Shown: positions 10,346 through 19,985 of the stretch, piece by piece | How positions within the stretch are numbered: position 1 is the stretch's first letter | How the letters are laid out: the number at the start of each line of letters is the position of its first letter | Source: Agelaius tricolor | Lineage: Eukaryota; Chordata; Aves; Passeriformes; Icteridae | Length of the DNA: 64,000 nt | Direction of reading: 5' to 3' | Assembly (NCBI GenBank): GCA_023055355.1 | Contig: JALJCS010000002.1 | Location: 81,307,001-81,371,000 of the forward strand | The notes under the pieces: model-generated | Told to the model about the DNA's origin: nothing | What the model saw: only the letters and a program-made list of their open reading frames with translations | The model's database searches: none | Position numbers and translations under genes: made by a program

Positions 10346-10523
10346 ATGAAAGGGATCTGCAGAGGGGAAATCCGTGCAAAGGAATCGAAATTAGCAGACT
10401 TTTGGGAAAGGGGATGTACTAAATGTGGCCGGCTGGACTTCATCCTGGTGAAGAAAATGGAGATTAAAAGTGGATTTACATTTTGGAACCTCGTCTTTTT
10501 ATTGATGGTTTCGTGTGTGAAAG
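10346..10523 (+). CDS. CSMD3: CSMD3, first coding exon (CUB and Sushi multiple domains protein 3, N-terminus)
   Basis: CSMD3 is a giant brain-expressed membrane protein with many extracellular CUB and Sushi domains, linked to dendrite and synapse development. This exon encodes its first 60 residues, starting MKGICRGEIRAKESK. The match to the human N-terminus as I remember it is collinear over all 60 positions; it is strongest at RLDFIL and KSGFTFWNLVFLL and divergent around residues 16-22. A basic leader contains a CTKC pair (24-27), followed by a hydrophobic segment at about 44-58 that acts as signal peptide or anchor. No CUB domain is present yet; it should begin in exon 2. The start at 10346 is supported by an in-frame TAG at 10319 and an A at -3. 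The exon ends at 10523 after the first base of codon 60 (phase 1). An in-frame ATG at codon 38 (10457) is a possible second start. The open frame continuing to 10687 is intronic. Confidence 0.95.
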
Positions 10524-10529
10524 GTAGGG
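10524..10529 (+). other. CSMD3: Splice donor of CSMD3 exon 1
   Basis: The exon-intron boundary reads AAAG|GTAGGG, a good donor. It splits the glycine codon 60 after its first base, which agrees with the human protein, where glycine 60 is followed directly by sequence of the first CUB domain. Confidence 0.88.
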
Positions 10530-12099
10530 TAGTATTTGAGTGGTATATTTTTAGGGGTCCATTTGCTTTCTGTCAGGGCGTTGCAAGCTCTCGCCTTGTA
10601 TCAAGGTGTATTTCAAAATATATTTATCTCTTATTTTATATTTTTGCCCTTGGTACTTTGCAATGGAAATATATAAACGATCGCTAAGGCGGGGAGGAAA
10701 GAAGGAGTTGATTCAGAGCTCTCTTCGGAGATAGGAAATGTATTTGCTTGCCAGAGCTGGCGTTCAATGCAGTGACTGAGCTGGGGCTCAATAAATATTC
10801 TTGCAGTATGCTCAAACGGAGACGTGAGTTGCTTCATATAGCCTCTAACTAGTGTATATTCAAACAAATCCCACTGGTTCACTTTTTTTAAGGTGACGAT
10901 GATGTTAGTGCCGGGTGTGTGGGGGAATTACCTACAATTCTGGATTTCGGTCGAGCAGCGGGATCTTTGCGGGAATGCCTGTATCGATGCACTTATTAGT
11001 TTAACCCGTTGCGTGGGGAAAGTTACGGAGGAGCCCAGCGTACTCGAAGCCGTCTCACAGCCCGAAATGCGCTTCACGCTCAGCTGTCTGTACGCATGCA
11101 GGGCTCCCAGGCTGTCGGAAAGGTGCGTTAGGAATTCAGCCTTGGTCTGTCGCTGGATGCAAAGATCGACACCTTTTCTATTCCCTCCCTTGGTCGCTTT
11201 TCTCTGATGTGTGTGAGGGAGTTTGGATGGTGGCTTTTATCTCTATTTTTTTTTTTTTTTCCCGAGGCAGGGGCTATTTTGCTTTCTTCTTGCTTCTGTG
11301 TTCATGAAAGGAGGGCAAAAAGGAAATGTCTAGTTAGCGGCATAAATATCTTCACTAAGTCTGTGCTTGCAGGCAGTTAAGGGAAATGCTACACACAGAG
11401 AAAAGAAGAAATATGTGGCTTGAATAATGTGCACCTGCAGAATTACACAGGCATCGCTAAACAGTGAAGTGCCGATCCCATCACGCGTGCCTTCAGTAAA
11501 AGGATCTATTCTGCTACTCCTCACAGTCGGCTGCCTACCCGAAATAATCTCCCCTTGTTTGTGGCCAGTGATTAATATCCGATTAATCACCCTTTTATCC
11601 CCCTCCTCATCCTCATCCCTCCTCCCCGCCACACTCATACACTCCCAGAATATGTAGTAGACATTATCGATCCCCTCCGAGTTTTTAGACTTGGTTATCG
11701 CCTACAGAGGTTGCCTGCACGGGTGGGAAGGAGGTGTCTTGTGGGGGTGGCATTCAAAGGCGCGCCTTCCTGAGCTGGCGCTGGCTTGGATGAAACAGTT
11801 TATTGTAGAGCTTTGCAGCTGCTTTTCCCCCCATTTGCATCGCGTTGAAAAAGACAATTCGCGTTTCACGGGGAGGGTCTGGAGGGCTTTTACCTCATCC
11901 CGCGTTATCCTGACGCGGGGTATCCAAGGGGCTTGCCTGCGACGTTTATGCACACTGTAATTAAAGGCAGCCTTTCTGTTTTTGCATCTATTGAAGGGAG
12001 CCGCTCCCGGCGCTCTGCCCCGGGCTGGAGACGATTTGCTGTTAGCACCGGCCCGGGCCTTTGGGGGCATTTCTTTTCCCTGGTTCAGCCTTCTGCCAT
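10530..12099. other. Proximal intron 1, moderately CpG-containing, probably regulatory
   Basis: Unlike the AT-rich DNA further on, this 1.5-kb shoulder keeps scattered CpGs and contains no recognised repeat element. A T run lies at about 11247-11260. It holds the inverted repeat at 11568-11590. No splice-bounded coding exon was recognised. Confidence 0.4.
11568..11590. promoter_or_regulatory. Perfect inverted repeat with PBX/HOX-like half sites
   Basis: Arms GTGATTAAT and ATTAATCAC are exact reverse complements separated by ATCCG (9-5-9). Each arm contains TGATTAAT, which resembles a PBX/HOX composite site, and the ATTA cores suit homeodomain proteins generally. It lies 1.05 kb downstream of the CSMD3 exon in low-repeat DNA. 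Function is inferred from the motif only. Confidence 0.5.
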
Positions 12100-12330
12100 C
12101 AGCGCGTTCTGGGTGCCGGGTGCCAGGGTTCGCAGCCCCGGGCTGGCTGCCGGCCAGGCTGCGCGGGGCCCGCGGGCGCGGTGCGGGCGCGGTGCGGGCG
12201 CGGTGCGGGCGCGGTGCGGGCGCTCCGGCGCGGCTGCTGCGAGGTGAGCGCGAGTCGCGGGGCGGCAGCACCCGACCGCGGGACGCGCTGGGCGCAGCGG
12301 AGCGGAGCGGCTTCCCCAGCACCTGTTGAG
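12100..12330. other. GC-rich, CpG-dense patch in intron 1
   Basis: Second CpG-dense segment, about 1.6 kb after the exon, centred on an 11-bp tandem repeat. It may be an extension of the promoter island or a separate regulatory patch. The + and - strand frames of around 100-240 codons crossing it are alanine/arginine/proline-rich and compositional. Confidence 0.6.
12173..12224 (+). repeat. 11-bp GC minisatellite, about 4.7 copies
   Basis: Tandem copies of GTGCGGGCGCG begin at 12181, 12192, 12203 and 12214, preceded by a partial unit from 12173. The last full copy ends in T instead of G. Every unit contains CpGs. Length polymorphism between individuals would be expected. Confidence 0.95.
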
Positions 12331-14599
12331 AGCCGCCGCTTGCCCTTGGGGGTGGGGTAAGGAAAAAACGCTGAGCACAGAGGGCAAAAGCTGCGATGGA
12401 GCGCCAGAAACAGCCCAAGAAACAGAGAAAAAAGGGTTTTGCAAAACTGGCTGTTTCTACTTCTTCCCGTTGTTAAGGCCTAAGCTTCCCCGATCCTGGC
12501 AGTTTCCATAGACTTCCTTTGGACTGGGGCGGCTCACCCAGAAACTGCCGACCCAGGCGGTGATATTTTACATTCTGGATGTGAGTTCCTTTAGGCAGCC
12601 AAGCCTTACAGAGCTGGCTTACACTCACTGCAGCACTGCATCTATTCTGGGTGTTTGTATTAATCCTCCTTCCACTCCCGTGAATGAAAGCATTTTACTT
12701 CGATTTACATTCCCATTGTGTCAACAGAGCTCCTGCCCCCAGAAAGCAGAGGCAAAGGATGAATGAATACCTGCCCACGTAAAACATTCCAGATGTTGGG
12801 AGCAAGATGACTCCACAGATCCTACATCTGCTCTACCATTGCTTTGCAAGGCCTTTTTACCACACCCCATCTCTGCAAGCTCTAGCCCATACCCTTCCTT
12901 GTTTAAACATTTCTACTGAACAGTCCAGCACCACATCATAATGCCCAAACTGTTGCTGTCATTCCTGTCATCCAGACCATTTCCACATATCTTTGCTTGA
13001 TATTTGCCTCTCAGGCTTTTCCAATTTTTGTCATTGTCCTGTCATCGTTTCCCCAGTTTTGATCCACAGCTCTCCCATCATTACATATGCCAAACTATCT
13101 CAGGATGCTTAAGGAACCACACTCACATCTGGATAATTAGGCTTTCCTTGGATATATTAGTATGGACAAAACAAATCCTTCATGTTTATCTATAAATTAA
13201 TGACTCTTTGGAACCTTCAACAATACTAAAAGGGGTTAGAAAAGGGAGAAGAAAGCAGGAGAAGGTGGAAGAAAGGAAATTGTCAGAACTGCTGAGGAAG
13301 GAGTGATAGGTAGAGCTAAGTAAAAAGGAATTGTTCCTTTTTCAATTAAAGTCTTGCTTATACAATATCCCATTTATGCCATGGAACCATCTCCAACAAA
13401 ATCTTCCTTCAATAGGAATGGAGTAAAAAAGCAAAGAAATGACACCACTGAAAACTGAGTGGTGTGAAAGGCATTAAAACAATCAACTACATCCATGATC
13501 CAGCCTTTAGAAAAGGCCAAGCAGAGTGATTCCTGATCAGTTACAGGGGGTGATGAATCCTGTGCTCTTCCCTTCAGATGAAGGAGGCACCCAGGAAAGC
13601 ACCCTCCCCTCACACCATGGGAGAAATGAGAAGCACCATTGAGGCAAGGGAGATACAAACCAAGTTTAGAGGAGGAGAGAATGGAAAACTCCACTGTCTA
13701 ACTCCCTTACAGAAAGTGTGGAAGAGGGCATGAAAGAGTGGGAAAAAATTAGGCAGTATCAATGAGGTTTGCCTCCTGGGATTTAGGAGAGGACTTGCAC
13801 GCCTTTGGCTTGGCACCTCCTTCCACAAAAAAAAAAAAAAAAAGAAAAAAAAAAAAAAAGAAAAAAATAAAAAGCTTGCGATTGTTAGTGGAGGCAAATC
13901 TGAGAGGAAATCAAGCAAGATTCCTCCATCTCTTCTATTTGGCTGTCTCTCCAAGAGAGAGAGCACCAAGGTCGACTTTTGTCTGCCCGGCTAAAATGAA
14001 GCTTTGCCGCTGCTGTTGTTCTCTGTTCCCTTCTTGCAGTTGTGACAAGCAGAACAAGGGCAGCTTTTAAAATGAAAGGGAGATGAAGCACTGAGATTTT
14101 AAACGGCTCATTGACAAGAGAAGTGATGAGAAAATGAAAAGCATTTCCATTTCCAGTGATGGGTACCTGGCATGTGGGACTATTTAGCAGGGACAAAGCA
14201 TTCTTTTAACCACCTCTGCCATCTCCCTTTTCCCTCATTCCAACCTTAATCCCGCTCCCTTCATGCTCTGCCAGCCCCTCCCCACCGCTTCCTTCCCAGT
14301 CACTTGATTTATGGAGTTTCTGACGATGGGATTACTGGCGGATGGCTTTCCCCAGTGGGCACGGGTGGGCGCGGCGAGATGCTGGCTCTGTCCCCGAGGC
14401 GGGGATGGTCGGGAGAGTAACAGCAGGTCCAGGTTTCCTCATATCCAGATGGCTGATGCCGGCGCTGCACCTTTGTGTGCATGTCTGTGTGTTGAGTTAG
14501 TTCTTGTGTTTGTGCCTATGCACTCATGCAGGGGGATAGGGACAGCGTCGTCCTTCCTTTCCAACTCCTCCACACCCGCTCACCTCCTCTAGGGAGCCT
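12331..14599. other. Intron 1 sequence, no gene seen
   Basis: Mixed-composition DNA with an A-rich run at 13826-13873 and no recognised transposon. Open frames up to about 119 codons have no domain features and do not sit between plausible splice sites that I can defend. Confidence 0.45.
13826..13873 (+). repeat. A-rich simple repeat
   Basis: Long adenine runs interrupted by single G and T bases. No retrotransposon body was recognised immediately upstream. Confidence 0.9.
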
Positions 14600-15130
14600 C
14601 TTTGCGTAGCCCCCGCGGGTGACACGGGGCTGGCTGTGCTCAGTGGGCTGCGCACCGCGACCCGCCGTGTTTCCAAGCTACGCAGCTCTTCAGGGTTGCA
14701 GGCAAAGTTACCCTCTGTCACCCCCGCCTTTCTCAGGGCTAAAACACAGCACGGCTGTGCCCCCGCTTAGCGCTCGCCTCCTCCTCCCCCTCTCCTGCAG
14801 GGCAGCAGTGAAGCAGCACACGACCCCTCCCAGCAGCGCCAGCAGGGACTGTTTCTCCTTTCCCTGCCGGTGCCCCTCGGGTCTCACAAAGGGCACAGGA
14901 GAGCCTCACCTTCCTTTCCTCTCTTTCATTGTGAGAGGCAGCAGGGTCAAGGCGGAGCCGGCCCGCGGGCAGCGGCACCCGGCAGCGGCACCGGCCCAGC
15001 AGCGCTGAGGTGTCCGCACCTCCGGGCACTCCTGCTGACAGAATTCCGTCCTTCGGCTTTGCTTACTTTATCTCGGTCACTCCTGCGCGTCTTCGGACGG
15101 CAAGGCTGGTCGGCTGATTGGTTTGTTCGG
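14600..15130. promoter_or_regulatory. CpG-rich island-like segment in intron 1, possible secondary promoter
   Basis: About 530 bp with clearly raised GC and CpG content, 4.1-4.6 kb downstream of the first coding exon and separated from the main island by ordinary sequence. An inverted CCAAT box (GATTGG) lies at 15116-15121 at its right edge. Such islands may mark alternative first exons or regulatory promoters, but I cannot identify a first exon here. Confidence 0.45.
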
Positions 15131-16417
15131 CTGACACACAGAAATAGCCCCTCAGTCCCTAAGCACAACCAGCCCGTTCCTCTGCGAGAGGCTGAGCACT
15201 TGAGCAGCCATCCAGGGTGGAGAGGGACGACAGGCTGTACCTTCAACTCCATTATCAGCATCTCAGTTTGCAAGCAGCAGTGCATGAGACCTAAAGAATT
15301 CTGTGGATGTGCTTCAAAATTCCTCCTTTTCCAAAATTCCTGTGCAGAAACATAGCAGAAGCTCGCAGTATACCGGTGTTTTTTCCTTGTTTGCTTGTGT
15401 TTGGGGCGGGGGAGGATGTTTTTGAGCAACAAGTCTAGCAGGATAATTGCCCATCTAGCTTAGTGTCCTTTATCTCCAACCATAACAATTAGCACCAGGC
15501 TAGTGAAAGGCTGTAGAAACACAGCAAGTGGAGTGACTAGCACGTCCTGGATTTCAGCAGCCAACAGCTTTGGATCTCCTAAGATACAGACTGCTTTTGA
15601 AACATCACATTTGGAAAGGCATGGACTGGCCTCTGTTCCTCTCATTTGTCCGTTGTCTTTCATTCTGCTGCCTTTTTCCCTTGCTTTGCTCTGCCTTGCC
15701 TTCCTTCCCTGTTTCATACCATGGCGTTCATATAAATCCTGCATTCTTTCCACTCTTCATCTGGCTGAAAGCACTGGTTTGTATGAACATTTGTGATAAA
15801 ATTGGTTGTCGTTGACATGATGTGAAGAACTACCCACAAAATCTGAAGTTTGAAACCATTGCATGCACATGTATCTAGTAACAAGAAAGAAAATCACATA
15901 CTTGTTCAGAGAAATTTGAAAAGGTTTTAAAATATCCTATGGGGATAGTTCAATTTGCCTGATCGTAAAAACTTTTCAGGGGAAATGTTCTGAAGAATAA
16001 GACAGCCTTGTGTTGTAGCTTTAAAAAAAAATACTGTCTTAGACATTGTCTGATTTTCAGAGGTATTGAGCATTTACAATTTCAGGTGGCTCTAGTAGGA
16101 GTCTGGGGGACATGTGAGCATCTCTGTAGCAAGGCCAAGTGAGTCCAGCATTATGATACTGAGACACAGAGAAACAGTATAATTAAAAGCAGCTATAAAA
16201 TAAATTAAAATTATATATAAAATTTTGATTCTACAGAATCTGATAAATTGGAATGGTTGGAATAAGAAAGGCTTTATGATCTGCTGTAAAATTAGTTGTT
16301 GTTTTGGGGTTTTTTTTCCACTTATAGGAAACTTCCATTCTAATTCCATGGGGTTGTGATATCTCAGCTTCAATTACTTGCTGATACATATCATTCAGGT
16401 TGTGTTTCTGACCATAA

Positions 16418-16462
16418 TGGTTGAGGTTGGAAGGACAGAACAAAGCCTTTGAGGGAAATTAG
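16418..16462 (+). repeat. Dispersed 45-bp repeat, copy A
   Basis: Aligns over its whole length with 18401-18444, with five mismatches and one gap. The shared 3' half contains AGCCTTTGAGGGAAATTAG identically. The left part loosely resembles the bird CR1 3' end, so both may be remnants of one repeat family. Confidence 0.6.
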
Positions 16463-16917
16463 CTTACCAATTAACTTACAAAGAAATTTCCAGCAAAGAG
16501 CAGTCAGAAGAGAACAGACAACTTGGTCTAAGCTGTTGGGTTTTTTTCTTAAACCCCTATATTTTTAAGACAGCTCTTACAATGTGAGATATTTGAAGAA
16601 GCAATTTTTAAGTCATAAATCAGAGCCACATCTGATAAAATAAATTATTGCAAGGTTATAAACCTTACCTCAAAATTTTAAGTAATTTCCATGCTAGAGT
16701 TTATTGCAAAAATCCATAACATTTACAAGATTTAGACACATGCCTTTTAATCAAATTTACAGAAGAATGTTTCCTTGTCAGCGAAAGGGTACAATTTCTT
16801 TACAAAAAAAGGATAACATTTGTCTTTATCTAAAATTCAAGGGACAATATTTGCCAATTATCTTAGGCCTAAATAGAACAGGGTGTGACATGTAGTGCAC
16901 TATTTTTAAAACTCCCT

Positions 16918-16949
16918 TTAAAAAAACAAACAAACAAACAAAAAAAAAC
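16918..16949 (+). repeat. (AAAC)n simple repeat
   Basis: Four AAAC-type units flanked by longer A runs. Confidence 0.9.
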
Positions 16950-17800
16950 TAGTAGTAGAAAATGTTGAAGATCTCCTTCCCAATATCCAGTTAATCTTCT
17001 GGGAAGTAGAATGGAGAAGGATATTGAACTATAAGGAGGATTATTTAAAATACACATATACACACAGACACACATTTACATTTGTACTTGTTTACATTCA
17101 GTTGTTTACCTTTCCTGGGCAGATTTACAATCATTGTTGCATTGCTTTGTTCTCACAGAACGGGTAAGATTTAGTATGGCTTCATAATTTCAGCATTACA
17201 GATGCTGAGTACCGTTGTAAATGTCAAAGATGGGAATAGTGGGAATTCATCATGTCCTTCCCAGGGTCTGAAATCTTAGTTGGGTAAGTTTATAGATTTA
17301 GGAACAGTGTTACTCATAAAGGGTGAGCCCTGGCGTATTGATGAATGGCAAACAAGGGATCCCAGCAGGGCTGCTCCTCTTCTAGAACTCTTGTTGAAAA
17401 ACAAGATGGGATGCAGCCAGCACAGACACAGAGAGATGGACTGCCCATTTTCCCTTGGATTCTACAAAATGCTTCATAGCATCATGTGTCATATTTGCAT
17501 TGTATCATAGAAATAAGGAAAATAACTGTAAATAATTTTACCACAGAAACATTCCTGGGGTGATGAATTCTCATCCCCCAAGGCCTGTAAATAGCACAGA
17601 CTGTCTTTGCAAAAGAACTGAAAGAATTTGGAGGCTTGAGGCAGAAATGACTGAGTTGATTATTTGGATTATACTGGTATTGAATCACTATTTATGACCT
17701 TGAATTCTATTCTGTCTGTTTCCCTTATTTATGTAACTTATTAGCCTTATGTATGTAACTAGTTTGATTCAATTCTCATGGAAATATGTATATGTATATG

Positions 17801-17833
17801 TCTACACATGCATATGTAATATGCATGTGTAGA
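17801..17833. repeat. Perfect 33-bp palindrome (15-3-15)
   Basis: Left arm TCTACACATGCATAT and right arm ATATGCATGTGTAGA are exact reverse complements around the spacer GTA. The flanks are AT/TG-rich (TATGTATATG to the left) but do not extend the pairing. It could extrude as a cruciform or fold as an RNA hairpin; it is too short for a normal microRNA precursor. Confidence 0.95.
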
Positions 17834-18400
17834 AATTATATCCACATATTTGATTATGTTATGAAGAAATTCCAAAGACTGCATTGTTACCTGTCAAAGG
17901 CACAAGTAACAACTCAAAACTTATGTCCTTCCTAAGTTACCTATTACCTCTTAATTTATTGTGTATTCCGAACCTCAGAAGGAAGTTCCACTATAATACA
18001 TAATTTATTTCACTAACAAAAGAAGAGTGATAGTAGTGATAGCTAGGTGTACTTGTTAGGAGAAAAGCTTGATGAAAAGAAAAAACACTAGTTACTAAAA
18101 CCAGTAATTAAAAAAAAAAAAGAATTGACTGTCATATTTATTCCTAGTGATTTAAGGGTTTTTTACCAAATATAGTTTCTATAAATTGTTTTTAGTAGAT
18201 TGAAAACATCTAATCACCTTTCAAGTATACAAAAAAATGAGCATTTCTGTGCTATCTTCTGGTTTATTTTAATACTGGTATTATCCTTTGAAGAGACTGA
18301 CATATCTCAGAGGTGGCTGTATTTCAGTGCAGTTAAAATGAACCCTCTGCCATCATTATCTCCTCATAGAGCCATTTTCAAACCCAGCAAGCAAATACCT

Positions 18401-18444
18401 TGGTTAAGGTAGAAGAATAGAACATAGCCTTTGAGGGAAATTAG
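18401..18444 (+). repeat. Dispersed 45-bp repeat, copy B
   Basis: Partner of 16418-16462, in the same orientation and about 2 kb away. See copy A for the alignment. Confidence 0.6.
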
Positions 18445-19912
18445 TAGTTTGGAGTCCTTAGTGAAAATGAACCACAGAAATGCAAAGCACACATATTCTC
18501 ACTGAACATATTGTTGAGATGGAACTACTTGAATTACGAAACCCTTTCTCCACTATTTAATCTGACCCATAATGAAAACTTCACAGTCTACTATTAGTTA
18601 GCTTTCTTGATTGCTGTGCAATTATTTTGGGAAATGAAGCTCAGTCTAATTAAAAGTATTCTAAAAGCCTGTACTAAAAGTTGCATTTTTGCTTCTTTGT
18701 ATGAGCTTTGACCCAAAGGTAGCTAAATTTGTAAAACAGGATATAAAAAGAACCTCTAAGCTGTCTGTTGTTTGAGCCCATTGAAGGCAAAAGGAGAGTC
18801 CAGAATAAGATCTCTGAGAATAGATTTTCCTGTTTCTTTTTGTACTGAGTTTTGAATTACAATTTTCTTTACATATATTTTGTTTGACTCATAAATATTA
18901 ATTACAACAGAAGTAATGTATTTCACAATATATGCTTGATATTTTAATTTGAAGTGGTCTTTGGAAAACTCTTATTGCATTGTAAACTGAAGGATTACAC
19001 AAGTAAATTGTTTATGATTAAGGGAAAATAAATTATATATTTGGATACAGTAGGAAAATGCTCTTTCCCCATTTCACTGAGGGTCACATCAGCAGGATGA
19101 GTCTACTGGATTCAGTGTAATGATAGTATGCTAATACAATGTCAGGTGTAGCCCTTAGAACCCCAGAATAGTCCTGTTTTTGTCAGGACATATGATGAAG
19201 TACAGCAATTTTTTAACCTAGCTTCAAGATTTCATATTAATTTTTTTTGTTTTTCAGTAAAGCATTTTGGAATTTGCACAATGCTGCTAATGGCTGCAGA
19301 GGAACTAGGAGGACTTAAGAAAATAGATTGCCGTTTAAAATGCTTCAAATTTAATATAAATGCAATTTGGTTTTACTTGTATCAGGTTATCATATATTCC
19401 AGTATGGAGTTATATTTGAAAATGCTGAATTAGCTAGTAAAACCAAAGCACAAAAATCAGAAAGTTTCCATGTTAGTTTTATTGCATTTTTTTCTAACAC
19501 ATTCTTTGTATTGCCACTGCCTTATTTTAAAGACATCTAATATGCTGAGTCAAAATCAAAAGAACTGAAATATAGTGGAAACCAAAAGTTCCAAACCTGA
19601 CTCTTGGGAAGCCTACATGGCTAATCAAAGATTTGGGGAAGAAAAGAATAGGTCTTTGGCCACCTGACATAATCATGGCCATTGGCTTTGTGGTAATAGA
19701 TGCTTTTTTCTTGCATCTCCAGGGGCATGCAGGAAAACAGACACACCAGCACTCCTGGTAGCAGGCATCTGTAACTGTGTCCTCTCTCAGGAAGAATTCT
19801 GCCTAATTCATGATTATGCTCTCATCTTCTGTGATTTCCCTTGAATGCATCTGTGCTGACACTTCAGTTATATGACTCCTGCTGACTTGAGCAATGCTTG
19901 TTGCATAGAATG

Positions 19913-19985
19913 GCAGATTTGGGTGGGTTGGCAAGGACCTCAAAGACCATCACGTCCAACTGTTAACCAGCAGTGCTGAGTGATG
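19913..19985 (-). mobile_element. CR1 LINE, short 3'-end fragment
   Basis: The + strand reads a GCATAGAATGGC...GGTTGGCAAGGACCTC pattern, the reverse complement of the CR1 3' terminus with its ATTCTATG end. Only about 70 bp is recognisable, so this is a strongly 5'-truncated, old insertion. Confidence 0.75.

Larger units (their letters stand above)
15131..19912. other. AT-rich intron 1 sequence, no gene seen
   Basis: Mostly unique-looking AT-rich DNA. Exceptions are an AAAC run (16918-16949), a pair of related 45-bp segments (16418 and 18401) and a perfect palindrome (17801-17833). No exon-like frame found. Confidence 0.5.

Noticed and set aside
10524..10687. Extension of the CSMD3 frame to 10687
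   Set aside because: The similarity to CSMD3 stops exactly at the GT donor after codon 59/60; beyond it the translation is unrelated and AT-rich.
11702..12418. Minus-strand 238-codon frame over the 12.1-kb GC patch
   Set aside because: It crosses the 11-bp minisatellite and is rich in Arg/Ala/Pro with no domain.
17801..17833. Palindrome as a microRNA precursor
   Set aside because: Total stem-loop length of 33 nt with a 3-nt loop is far below the usual 60-80 nt precursor size.
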